Assembly (NCBI GenBank): GCA_016784735.1
Contig: JADHUC010000004.1
Span: 1 to 64,000 of the forward strand
DNA: 64,000 nucleotides
From: Pirellulaceae bacterium
GTDB lineage: Bacteria > Planctomycetota > Planctomycetia > Pirellulales > Pirellulaceae
Direction: 5' to 3'
Position numbers and translations under genes: made by a program. Shown piece after piece: positions 54,307-63,540 of this stretch; the first letter of the stretch is position 1; each line of letters begins with the position of its first letter. A model generated the notes under the pieces. It searched no databases. It was given only the letters and a program-made list of their open reading frames with translations, and was not told the DNA's origin.

Positions 54307-55230
54307 CTACGGCTCGACCGACGCGTCGGCCTTCAAATCTCCCACGGCGTATTGAATGCCGGCCAAGTAGTGTTTCAACACGGCAGGGCTCATGTAGGCG
54401 CGGGCGGTATGGCCCAGGGAGCAGTAGAATATGCGTCCCTTTCCGTAGGGGCGTATCCACGTGACCGCATAGTTCTTGTCGTCGCGCCGGCCGGGGTCGT
54501 TTGTCTTCGCCACGTCCAAACGCAATAGCACGCGATACCGGTCCGCCGGGAACGGCTCCCGCGTCAGCCCCTTGCGGAAGAAGTAAAACTCGTCGAACAC
54601 CTCGAAGCTCTTGCCGTCCAGGAACGATACCAAAGGATGATCCGGCTCCGTCGGTTCGACCCAGAAATCGCTTGTGAAATGGCCATTGTACTGGGCTCCG
54701 AACAATTCGACGAACTCCGGCCACTGGACGCTTCCGGCCGTGGCACCGTGGACGCCGACGATCCCCTTGCCCTCGGTCACGAATCGAAGCAGACTCTTCT
54801 TCAACAGCGGCTCCCGCGCTTTGGCTTCGGCCTGTTCCGCAGCGCTAAGCCCACTCATGTCCTGCGGCAGCATCGGAGATCGTTCGTGCGTGTTGTTCAT
54901 CACCACGGCGTCGAAGTGCTCCAGATTTTCGGGCAAGAACACTGTCGGATTGCCGCTGAGAAACGCTTCGAACGCGCCGGTCTTCTTGCCCAAAATCTCC
55001 ATCGCCTTGAAGCAACAGACGACCGATTCCGGATGGGTCGGCATTCGCCCGTAGACCAGAACCTTGCGCGGCCTGGCCGGCTTGACCAACGGGGCATCAG
55101 GTGCCGCTTCCTCGATGCTTTGAATCGTCTTGGCTGCGATTGTGTACGTCCGCGCCTTCTGCGCCCCCGCTGAAGCATCCGCCAACATTGTCGCGACCAC
55201 GGCGGCCGCGGCTATCAGTAAGATTCGCAT
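54307..55230 (-). CDS. secreted ThuA domain protein
   Basis: A 307-residue exported protein (signal MRILLIAAAAVVATMLADASAGAQ). The ThuA/trehalose-utilisation amidotransferase-like fold is marked by KVLVYGRMPTHPESVV, DAVVMNNTHERSPM, GKGIVGVHGATAGSVQWPEF, LFGAQYNGHFT, YFFRKGLTREPFPADRYRVLLRLD, AVTWIRPYGKGRIFYCSLGH. The His/Gly motifs typical of the family are present. ThuA-type proteins are expanded in planctomycetes and act in sugar metabolism; substrate unknown. AAGGAGAG precedes the start. Confidence 0.87.
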   Translation of the reverse strand: MRILLIAAAAVVATMLADASAGAQKARTYTIAAKTIQSIEEAAPDAPLVKPARPRKVLVYGRMPTHPESVVCCFKAMEILGKKTGAFEAFLSGNPTVFLPENLEHFDAVVMNNTHERSPMLPQDMSGLSAAEQAEAKAREPLLKKSLLRFVTEGKGIVGVHGATAGSVQWPEFVELFGAQYNGHFTSDFWVEPTEPDHPLVSFLDGKSFEVFDEFYFFRKGLTREPFPADRYRVLLRLDVAKTNDPGRRDDKNYAVTWIRPYGKGRIFYCSLGHTARAYMSPAVLKHYLAGIQYAVGDLKADASVEP

Positions 55231-55320
55231 GTGTCATCTCTCCTTCATCTGAGATACCGTGGTGATGTACCGATCCTCGTACGACGCGACATGACAGGCG
55301 TCAAGCTGGGACGGACGATC

Positions 55321-56994
55321 CTACAAGTCGGGTAGCTTCCAAAGTGCCCGATGGCTGAGTCCGGCTTCACCGGATCTGTAAAGTTTGCATCTTTGCGGAT
55401 CCATGTCCAGCGACGGCAGATGCTGCAGTACGGAATCCATGGCGCTACGATAGATATAGCCGCCGTCGATCCAGCAGGTTCGCAAGTTCTTGAACTTCTT
55501 CAAGTGTTCGAGATCTTCATTCTGAAGTTGATGACAGTTGAAGGCAAGTAACTCTTCCAGACGAGGCGCTTCGCTTAGATGGCGGAGGGTTTCGCCAGTT
55601 ATCCCGAGATCCCACAGATAGACGCGGCGCAGCTTTGGGCAATGTCGAAGGAAATGCAAATGCCGGTCTTGCATGCGAGTCACTGCCGCCGTGAAGGTCT
55701 GCAGCTCGTCCAGCGATCCAAGTGGATCGCACGCGTCGGGCTCCAGTGGTGATAGGGCGACTTTGTATCCCGAAAGGTCTAGACGCCGCAATCCGCCGAG
55801 CTGACCGATCATGCGCATTGTCTCGTCGTCCAGATGCACCCGCAGGTGCAACTCGGTCAATCGAGGCAACTCTCGCAAGTGGGCGAGCTGCGCCCCATCG
55901 AATCCGTTGCCTTCGATTGTCACCTCCTCGAGCTTCCGAAATCGCCGGATATCCTCCCACGTGATGGGTTTCAGCTCGGCATCGATCTTCAACAGCGGTT
56001 CCCGTTGCGTAATAGTGACGTGGACCGGGTCTCGATCGAAGGTCTCGGCGCTCCATAGATACGTCCCGTGGATTTCCAGGTCCTGAGCACGTTCGCCCCA
56101 ACGCCTGGCCAATTCGCTGAAACTGACCTCGGACAGGCGACGTAATTCGATGTCCCTTAGGTTCGGCACGGCGGCTTGGAGCCTATCCACGGGAAAGTCC
56201 AACCGCCCAAGCACCGTGAGACGCTTCAGTTGCTGTAGCTGAGCCAGCCGCATCATCTGCTCACGTCCACATTCAAGCTCGACGGTCAATCGCTCGAGCC
56301 GCTGCAACTTGACAAGGTCGTCCAAGCCACGATCCGACACTCGGCTTGCCCACAACTGCGTCACGGGGGTGTTCGGGTGTGCGGCCAATAGCTGTAAGCC
56401 TCGTTCCGTCACAGGAAAATCGTGTATCAAAAGACCCAACTTTGGCCAGTGACGCAAGCACTCCAACGCGTCTTCGTCCACGAACCGGTTGCCGTGGATG
56501 TCAAGCAGGCGCAACTCGGCAAGTCCCTTCAACTGCTTCAGGCCTTCGTTGGTTAGTTCGGTGCGCCACAGCGAGAGCCTGCGTAGCTTCGTCAGTTTCC
56601 CGACGTATTCGAGGTCTTTGTCGCGAACCGAGCTTCTGGCCAGGTACAGCCGCCGTACGTCCGGCAGTCTGGCCAACGGTTGCAGACTGCCTTCATCGAA
56701 GTCGCGTTCCTGAAGATTGACCGCAACCACCTTATTGCAGCGGTCGGCCAGCGGCAGCCATTGCAGCCAATCCGGCACCGCAGGCTCATACGTGATCCAG
56801 CCACGAATCTTCGTGATCTCCTCTGCCGCCGATGCCTGGCCCTCGTACGCTGTGACCATCCTTCGCCAATACGCAGCGGCGATACAGACCAACGTCAGCA
56901 GCACCAACATGGACCAGATGCTGAACTGATACCATCTCCGGGTTGTGCGCGTGTTTCGCACACCGGAGGTCGCGTCGTCTGTTTGTCGCGTCAT
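55321..56994 (-). CDS. membrane-anchored leucine-rich repeat protein
   Basis: About 557 residues. One N-terminal TM helix with the planctomycete-typical lead WYQFSIWSMLVLLTLVCIAAAYW, preceded by a short basic cytoplasmic part. The exported part consists of leucine-rich repeats (for example LRRLSLWRTELTNEGLKQLK, LRLLDIHGNRFVDEDALECL, LEEVTIEGNGFDGAQLAHLR, LRRVYLWDLGITGETLRHL). No catalytic domain is seen; a binding role at the cell surface is inferred. The ATG at 56994 is preferred over a TTG 15 codons upstream. Confidence 0.8.
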   Translation of the reverse strand: MTRQTDDATSGVRNTRTTRRWYQFSIWSMLVLLTLVCIAAAYWRRMVTAYEGQASAAEEITKIRGWITYEPAVPDWLQWLPLADRCNKVVAVNLQERDFDEGSLQPLARLPDVRRLYLARSSVRDKDLEYVGKLTKLRRLSLWRTELTNEGLKQLKGLAELRLLDIHGNRFVDEDALECLRHWPKLGLLIHDFPVTERGLQLLAAHPNTPVTQLWASRVSDRGLDDLVKLQRLERLTVELECGREQMMRLAQLQQLKRLTVLGRLDFPVDRLQAAVPNLRDIELRRLSEVSFSELARRWGERAQDLEIHGTYLWSAETFDRDPVHVTITQREPLLKIDAELKPITWEDIRRFRKLEEVTIEGNGFDGAQLAHLRELPRLTELHLRVHLDDETMRMIGQLGGLRRLDLSGYKVALSPLEPDACDPLGSLDELQTFTAAVTRMQDRHLHFLRHCPKLRRVYLWDLGITGETLRHLSEAPRLEELLAFNCHQLQNEDLEHLKKFKNLRTCWIDGGYIYRSAMDSVLQHLPSLDMDPQRCKLYRSGEAGLSHRALWKLPDL

Positions 56995-57082
56995 GCTGTC
57001 GTGTTTCGTGTTTGCATAGCCATACCGTTGCGTATCCAACGTAAGTATCAGCCAACCGCTTGGACAACGGGTTTGGGGGCAT

Positions 57083-60000
57083 TCAGTGCTTTACATCAAG
57101 ATTCATACCCGCGATCGCTCCGCTGTCAAAGGCGACAGCGATCAACGGAGCTTCTGAAGCCGGGGACTCGATGACGCGAATCGCTTGGACGGCGCCGGAC
57201 GCGAAGCCGACCGCGCGCAGTCCGTTATCGAGCAGCAACAGGCCCTCGCTAGTTCCCACAACAAAACCGTCTCCGATTGCCGCGACTGCTCGAATCTCAC
57301 CGCCGCAGTAGGTTTTATTCATCAGCTCGCCGTCGGCCAGAGCGTATTGGATCAGAAAGCCGTCTTCGCGACCGACAAGCACCTCGGGTACGTCGTCGCC
57401 CGTCACGTCGCCGAGACAATGGCAGGCGTTCGTCGTGTGCGTGAACCGGCTCCAGACGGGGGAGAATTTCGGTGCCGAGAAGTAATTGACACCGCCCGGG
57501 TTCAATGTCACCACCCCCAGCCACCGGCTTTCGTCGTCCGTCGTTCGGACCACGGCTCCGTCGAAATACTGTGGGAGCTGCATGTTGGGCGTACTGTGGC
57601 CAGTCAACGAACGAGTGGCAAGGTAACGCAACTTGCCTGCCGCCAGGTCCGAGCCGGAGTCAAGCACGCCGAAGCCCATGCCGTAGCGTCCCACGACGGC
57701 CAATTCCTCGCGCCCGTCGCCCGTGACATCGGGAACCGTGAAAGCGTACTTGCCCCCGCGGTCGCCCAGTGACGGCGTGACAGACTGCTTCAACTCCGGC
57801 TCGGGACTGACGCGTCCGTATCTGACATGGGGCAGGAAATAGTACTCCAGGTTTCCATTCTTGTCGGGTCGCCACGCGCCGACGAAAGCCGGCCGCAGAT
57901 ACGATACGCTGCTCGTGTCTCCCTGACGGACATCGTGTACGAATCGCGGCGAGCCGTCTCCGTTGTACACGTGCATCTTTTCCGCCAACGTGAACGCGAT
58001 GACATCCTGCTTCCCGTCCGAGTTCACGTCCGCCACATTAACGTTGATCAACGGCGATTCCAGCTCCCGCCGCCACAATCGCTTACCCTCCGGCGACAGC
58101 ATCATCAATTGATTGCCCCCGGCTGCCAGCAACGTCCGTCGCTCGTCCGCGAAGAATCTCCCCGCGAAGAGGCTCACCTTGGCTCGCTGTTGTCGTTCCT
58201 GCGTGACGACCTCGATCTCGTAGAAGACCACCGGCTCCTTCTTCTCCCGCCAACGTCCCACGATTTTCAACTGCCTGGCGCGCTGACCCACCGGCAGGAC
58301 GAAGGCGGGAAAGCGGTACGTGGACATGTACGAAACCATTTCGGCGTATTGGGTGTCGAATGGTGGAGATGGAAAACTCTGACGGCGCACATCTTTGGCA
58401 AAGCCGTCATTGCTCATGGCCAGTTCGAAAGACATGTCTCCTTTGTCGAACGAATCCAATCGCCCAACGAGACGCACCGAGTCGACGGCAACTTCCTCAT
58501 GGAGATCCAAAATCACTGCGCCTTCGATCCCCTCGTCCCAGCCGGCGCTTGGTTCGTTTCTGTAGTAGAGCACTCGATCGACCCAATCGGCCGGATCACC
58601 AATCGTCGTTGGCGGCTCGGCGGTGGCCTTGATGGTCCGGTGCTTCTCTAATGGTGGGAGGATATCCGAGACTCGCCAGACCTCGCGCCAAGGATTGGCG
58701 GTTGGGTAGGCTGCAGGTTGATTGCTGGACTCCTCAGGCATCACAGCTTCTTTCCACAGCCGTTTCAACTCGGCGTCCACTCGCTCAAAGAAGGCAGACG
58801 ATCCCAGGGTCGTGATGGAATGATCTCCCGGCGGAAGGCGCAATCGTGTTTTTTCGGTGAGCGATCGGTCGTCGAGTCGCACCGGCGTATCCCCGTCGAA
58901 ATCGACTGTCACGTCGACGGGCGTTGTGTTCGGATTCTGTATCACGATGTCGCCCAACCCGCTAAACGGGAACAGGAGAACGTTGCAGCCCTCCGACGCC
59001 TCGATCCGGAACCAACCCGGAAGCGAGAACTGTCGCGTAGCCGAGATCGCCAGTCCATGATTCGACAAGTACCAGAGTCCGCCGTCGCCTTTCGCGTTTT
59101 GCAGCGGATCGAGGCTACCCGTCCCGATGGCGGCCGTTTCCTGAAACGCCCGACAGGTTCCGCTTACCAGCACAGACCGAGGCCCCAGCCGCCGAATGTC
59201 GAACTCTCGCCCCACCGTGTCGTTGGTGGTGTACACAAGATTCTGGAACGTCGCGCTCCCGCCGGCTTTCAAGTCAGCCGTTTTGTACTGGCATAGAATC
59301 GTCGGTTCCGTCGAGCCGTCTCGCGGCTCCAGCCGTACTCTTTGTGCAACGGGCTCGGAGGCGGTAATCTGCAGGACCGCGCCGGTCATGCCATCGAGCG
59401 CTCGGAAGGTCCGGCCGCCGTCCGATTCGCCTGGGTTGAAGGAACGCCAACGGCAGGTGAGATGATAAGTGTCGTCCGAATCGGCGGTCATCTCGTCGAG
59501 GACGACGAAGTAGCCCCCGTGCCGCCGAACCAAGCTTCGGCGCCAAGCCACCCCGCCATCATGCGGAAGCACAGAACTGATCCCCGACACGGTCGGACTG
59601 CTGAAGCTGGCTTCCCGCACACAGGCCGGCGCTTGCGGGTCGTGTCCGCCACGGCTCGTCGACACGACGCTGCGCGCCCAACTGCATTGCCGCTCGGCGT
59701 TCTGGAAGAGCAACAGCGAGCCCAGTTCGGTGAAACGGACCAACGCGTTTCCCTGGTAGCCATCCGCGCCGCCGGGATTGATTCCCTGTAGCATCAAGTA
59801 GGCGTCTTCCGGCCGGCAGCCGTCCCGGAAAACTGCCTTGCTGAACAGCTTTTCCCTGGGCGTTTTCGTTGGCCTGATCGCTTCGGTTGCGGCCTTGTCC
59901 TCGAACTCTTCAAACCGCCACGGCTCGATCGTCACGAGACTTAGCCCCACATATCGCTTCGGGTGAACCGCGGGGATGTTGCTCGGAAGACTCAGGGTCT

Positions 60001-62071
60001 CAGGCGCATACTCAACACGAAACCGCTTTCCCCAGTACAGCGAGAAACGCCTCAAGTTCTCGTGCAGCCATCGGTACTGGCCGTCTTGGTGGAAATAAGC
60101 CGCGGCCAGCAGCCCCAAACCTCCCGAGGTAATGGAAAAGTGCTGGCCAGGCATGCTGGTGATGTAGGCATCCTGCCCCGCCTGGCAGCCCAGATTGTCC
60201 ACGTTAGCCACATAGTAGTCGGCCATGTTCGAGAACACGTTGGCCTGAAACAAACGCTCGTCCCCGGCGCGGAGGTACAAGTCGGCCAGGGCCGACACGC
60301 AGTCCAAACCTTCTTTGCCTTCTCTGTCGGCACGAAAACGTCCTTGTCGAATGAAGGCGTCGATATGGCCCCGAAGCCGCTGGTGTTTCTCCTGAACCTC
60401 CGCCTGTTTGCCAGTCGGCACATGGCCGATGTTGTCCAGGTATTCCAGGGCCACGAACTGCCCCAGCACCGAGGACAGAAGATGGCGGTCCAAGTGTCGA
60501 CTGACTTCGTCCGGATCCGCGGTAACCGCACGAACCTGGTAACTGTCCTTGTTCTCCAGTGCATTTTGAAGAAGCCGTTCGTCGACACGGATGCGCTGCT
60601 CTTCGCTCAGTGCGCCGGCCGCAATCAGTTGCCGCAACGCGCAGTAGTGCCGCGCGGATTCGTAGTGATTGCGTTCATCGAAGCCCCAGAGTCCGTGCTT
60701 GCGGCTTTCCAACTGTGAAAGCAGCGCGTCGCACGCGAATCGACCCGCCGTCAGATTGCCGTGCCAGAAGAACTCTCTCACCCTGTCGCCGAATTCGCCG
60801 TAAACCGGATCGCGGGACGTGACGTCCGGTCCGGCCGCGCCGCCGAGTTCGGAAAACGGCGGCATCGCGCCGTCGCGATACTGAATCGCCAGCCAGACCA
60901 AACGAAGGAATCTGGATTGAGCCGCGTCGAGCCCACTCGCGTCGGACGCACCCAGCAGAATCACGTCGGCTTTTCGGTGCAAGGGTGCGAACAGCGTGCG
61001 GATCTCGTAACGTCCGGGGCCGGGGTAGCGAGCGCTGGTTCCGGCGAGCAGACGACTGTAGAGAGGCAGAATCGCGAGGTTCGTATGGATATTGCCCATA
61101 AGCAAAAGGTTCTCGCCCATCCATTGGTCGGCCAGCCGCCAGGTACCGGGCTCCAGGACCTGATCGGCCTCAACCATGGGCGGTGCCGCACCAAGAAGTC
61201 TCGTAAGTTTGTCTCGCAGTAAACCAGCCGTTTCCGCATCGTTCTTGCCGTGGACGATTGTGAAATTTGGTCGCCCGTTTTTGACTAGAGCGAAATCTCG
61301 GTTCCCGAAATAGTTGGCCGTTGCGGTGCCGCCGAGCCCGCGAACCGAATCGCCGTGCCCTTCATTGAAGTCGAACTGTGCGGCAGGTTCGTCAGGCGCT
61401 TCGGTCGGCCTGTCGTACAGGCGCACGTCGTCGATCAGCCCTCGAAAACCGCCCTGTTCTCCGGCGTCTGTTTCTGACCCGATTGGCCCGCCACCGATTC
61501 TCACGGGTTGCCTCGGGTAGTTCATCCTGGCAGCGACCTGTTTCGTCGCAACCTCTTTTCCGTCCACTTCCAGCCGCATCGTCTTCTGGTCGTACGAGGC
61601 TCTGACCAAACGCCACTTGTCATCGGCCAGGGAAACGTCCGCCGTCAACGTGTGAACCGAGCCGCCGGGGACGTGCAGCGCGAAGCTCGGCTTGCCGGCT
61701 TTGTCTAGAAGGACCACCCAGGAACTCTCAGTGCTGCGAGGACCTGCATACTGGCCAATCACGATGTTCTGTTGATGAAGCAACGCCGTTGTCTTGAGAC
61801 GGAATTCGACGGCAATCTCCATATGACGCATGCCCACTTGTTCCGCCGAAATGCTGAACGCGGCGCCGCGACCGTCGAATCGCAGCGCCGGTGTGCCTCC
61901 ATATCCGTCAGCCTCCCAAACCGCGCCCTCCAACCGGCCGACCGGCCCCAGCAGAGGAATCGGTGAGTCAGCCGCGGTTGAATCGCTGGGGAATCCTGCG
62001 GCAAAGCCGCATAGAACCGCGAACAGAACCGACACACGAACGCTTGACTTGAAGCCGAATGGACTGGTCAT
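57083..62071 (-). CDS. giant secreted LamG / heparinase-like / FG-GAP protein
   Basis: A 1662-residue exported protein (signal VSVLFAVLCGFAAGFPSDSTAA). Domains in order: LamG (about 45-235: GGTPALRFDGRGAAFS, MEIAVEFRLKTT, WRLVRASYDQKTMRLEVDG, GLIDDVRLYDRP); a carbohydrate-enzyme N-terminal-like domain (FTIVHGKNDAETAGLLRDKLTRLLG); an alpha/alpha-toroid (about 400-800); a heparinase II/III-like beta-sandwich (VRRHGGYFVVLDEMTADSDDTYHL); a discoidin-like module (RVLYYRNEPSAGWDEGIEG); and FG-GAP/VCBS repeats at the C-terminus (NVADVNSDGKQDVIAF, VPDVTGDGREELAVVG, LGDVTGDDVPEVLVGRED). I infer a polysaccharide lyase-like surface or secreted enzyme; substrate unknown. GAGGAGGGG precedes the start. Divergent from the pectate lyase gene. 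Confidence 0.75.
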   Translation of the reverse strand: MTSPFGFKSSVRVSVLFAVLCGFAAGFPSDSTAADSPIPLLGPVGRLEGAVWEADGYGGTPALRFDGRGAAFSISAEQVGMRHMEIAVEFRLKTTALLHQQNIVIGQYAGPRSTESSWVVLLDKAGKPSFALHVPGGSVHTLTADVSLADDKWRLVRASYDQKTMRLEVDGKEVATKQVAARMNYPRQPVRIGGGPIGSETDAGEQGGFRGLIDDVRLYDRPTEAPDEPAAQFDFNEGHGDSVRGLGGTATANYFGNRDFALVKNGRPNFTIVHGKNDAETAGLLRDKLTRLLGAAPPMVEADQVLEPGTWRLADQWMGENLLLMGNIHTNLAILPLYSRLLAGTSARYPGPGRYEIRTLFAPLHRKADVILLGASDASGLDAAQSRFLRLVWLAIQYRDGAMPPFSELGGAAGPDVTSRDPVYGEFGDRVREFFWHGNLTAGRFACDALLSQLESRKHGLWGFDERNHYESARHYCALRQLIAAGALSEEQRIRVDERLLQNALENKDSYQVRAVTADPDEVSRHLDRHLLSSVLGQFVALEYLDNIGHVPTGKQAEVQEKHQRLRGHIDAFIRQGRFRADREGKEGLDCVSALADLYLRAGDERLFQANVFSNMADYYVANVDNLGCQAGQDAYITSMPGQHFSITSGGLGLLAAAYFHQDGQYRWLHENLRRFSLYWGKRFRVEYAPETLSLPSNIPAVHPKRYVGLSLVTIEPWRFEEFEDKAATEAIRPTKTPREKLFSKAVFRDGCRPEDAYLMLQGINPGGADGYQGNALVRFTELGSLLLFQNAERQCSWARSVVSTSRGGHDPQAPACVREASFSSPTVSGISSVLPHDGGVAWRRSLVRRHGGYFVVLDEMTADSDDTYHLTCRWRSFNPGESDGGRTFRALDGMTGAVLQITASEPVAQRVRLEPRDGSTEPTILCQYKTADLKAGGSATFQNLVYTTNDTVGREFDIRRLGPRSVLVSGTCRAFQETAAIGTGSLDPLQNAKGDGGLWYLSNHGLAISATRQFSLPGWFRIEASEGCNVLLFPFSGLGDIVIQNPNTTPVDVTVDFDGDTPVRLDDRSLTEKTRLRLPPGDHSITTLGSSAFFERVDAELKRLWKEAVMPEESSNQPAAYPTANPWREVWRVSDILPPLEKHRTIKATAEPPTTIGDPADWVDRVLYYRNEPSAGWDEGIEGAVILDLHEEVAVDSVRLVGRLDSFDKGDMSFELAMSNDGFAKDVRRQSFPSPPFDTQYAEMVSYMSTYRFPAFVLPVGQRARQLKIVGRWREKKEPVVFYEIEVVTQERQQRAKVSLFAGRFFADERRTLLAAGGNQLMMLSPEGKRLWRRELESPLINVNVADVNSDGKQDVIAFTLAEKMHVYNGDGSPRFVHDVRQGDTSSVSYLRPAFVGAWRPDKNGNLEYYFLPHVRYGRVSPEPELKQSVTPSLGDRGGKYAFTVPDVTGDGREELAVVGRYGMGFGVLDSGSDLAAGKLRYLATRSLTGHSTPNMQLPQYFDGAVVRTTDDESRWLGVVTLNPGGVNYFSAPKFSPVWSRFTHTTNACHCLGDVTGDDVPEVLVGREDGFLIQYALADGELMNKTYCGGEIRAVAAIGDGFVVGTSEGLLLLDNGLRAVGFASGAVQAIRVIESPASEAPLIAVAFDSGAIAGMNLDVKH

Positions 62072-62209
62072 CTGATTCCCCTCCTCGCAGCGGCACAGCT
62101 AGAGCAAACGTCGCTTCTGCTCCCGCGCGTCCTTTTCCTCGATTTCGCCTTCCCGGCATTATACAATCTGTACAGTGCGTACTGTCACGATTCCTTAACC
62201 GAAGGACAA

Positions 62210-63532
62210 ATGGCGATGTTCCACCAACTTTCACTCCTGATCGGATCGACATGCTGTTTGTTGTCACCCTGGACCGTCAACGCGGCGCAGCCCGTGCGAG
62301 CGTTTCCAGCGGCCGAGGGATTTGGCGCGTACGCGCAAGGCGGTCGCGGCGGTCGTGTATTGTTCGTGACGAATCTGGACGATTCCGGCCCGGGCAGCCT
62401 GCGTGCGGCGATCGAGGCCGAGGGGCGACGCATCGTCGTTTTTCGCACGTCCGGAATCATTGAATTGAAATCCGGGCTTTCGGTCCGCAAGCCGTACATC
62501 ACGATCGCCGGGCAGACCGCGCCGGGCGATGGTATCTGCCTGAAGAACTTCGGCTTTTCCGTAGTGACGCACGACGTGATCGTTCGGCACTTGCGATTTC
62601 GAACAGGCGACGAACCGGGGCCCGCGTACAAGGCGAAAGGAAGGGACTTTGCGCCGGACGCGGTCAGTATTGGCAGTCCAAGCCGCAACGTGATCTTCGA
62701 CCACTGTTCGGCGAGTTGGTCGATCGACGAATGCCTATCCGTTTCCGGCGAAGGGATCACCAACGTGACCGTCCAGTGGTGCATGATCACCGAGTCACTG
62801 AACGACAGCTTTCATCCGAAGGGACCGCATGGTTACGGGTCGCTATTACGATGCAACGGCGACGTGACGTTCCACCACAACATCTACGCGCACCACCGAT
62901 CGCGCAGCCCGCGTCCGGGCACGTACGGCAACGGGAGCATCCTGCTCGACTTCCGCAACAACGTGATCTACGATTCGAGCGGCTATTCGGCTGCAGACCC
63001 AGTTCGCATGAACTACATCGGCAATTTCATCCGTCGGCCGCGTGGCGCCGTCTTTCGCGTTGGCGGACCGACAACGCAGCTTTACGCAAGCGGCAATCAC
63101 CTTGACGGAGGCAGCGAAGGGAATCAGGACAACTGGCGTTTGATGGCTGGCGCAACAGCCGCCAACAAAGCCGAAAAGCCATTTCCGGTTGCAGAGGTCA
63201 AAACGCACGACGCACAAGATGCGTTCGAACGAATACTGCAAGCGTGCGGGGCCACACTGCCGAAACGAGATGCCGTCGACACGCGGATTGTCCAGCAGAT
63301 TCGTTCCGGAACGGGTGGCCTGATCGACTCGCAAACCGAAATCGGCGGCTGGCCCGACTACGATTCAGCAGCTTCACCGCCAGACTCGGATAACGACGGT
63401 ATGTCCGACAGATGGGAAGAACAGCACGAGCTAAAGGCCGGTATTCCCGATCACAACGACGACATAGACCGAGACGGCTACACGAACGTCGAGGAGTATC
63501 TCAACAGGACAGACCCGCGTCTTGCGGACTAA
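62210..63532 (+). CDS. secreted pectate lyase-like protein (PL1 beta-helix)
   Basis: A 440-residue protein with a signal peptide (FHQLSLLIGSTCCLLSPWTVNA). The right-handed beta-helix of the PL1 type begins RAFPAAEGFGAYAQGGRGGRVLFVTNL, GPGSLRAAIEAEGRRIVVFRTSGIIEL, and includes YITIAGQTAPGDGI, VIVRHLRFRTGDE, DAVSIGSPSRNVIFDHCSASWSIDE and VTFHHNIYAHH...RSPRPG. The C-terminus carries a thrombospondin type-3/EF-hand-like calcium repeat (DSDNDGMSDRWEE, DIDRDGYTNVEEYLN), possibly for surface anchoring. AAGGA lies just before the start. Substrate within the pectin family is unknown. Confidence 0.85.
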   Translation: MAMFHQLSLLIGSTCCLLSPWTVNAAQPVRAFPAAEGFGAYAQGGRGGRVLFVTNLDDSGPGSLRAAIEAEGRRIVVFRTSGIIELKSGLSVRKPYITIAGQTAPGDGICLKNFGFSVVTHDVIVRHLRFRTGDEPGPAYKAKGRDFAPDAVSIGSPSRNVIFDHCSASWSIDECLSVSGEGITNVTVQWCMITESLNDSFHPKGPHGYGSLLRCNGDVTFHHNIYAHHRSRSPRPGTYGNGSILLDFRNNVIYDSSGYSAADPVRMNYIGNFIRRPRGAVFRVGGPTTQLYASGNHLDGGSEGNQDNWRLMAGATAANKAEKPFPVAEVKTHDAQDAFERILQACGATLPKRDAVDTRIVQQIRSGTGGLIDSQTEIGGWPDYDSAASPPDSDNDGMSDRWEEQHELKAGIPDHNDDIDRDGYTNVEEYLNRTDPRLAD

Positions 63533-63540
63533 CTCAACGT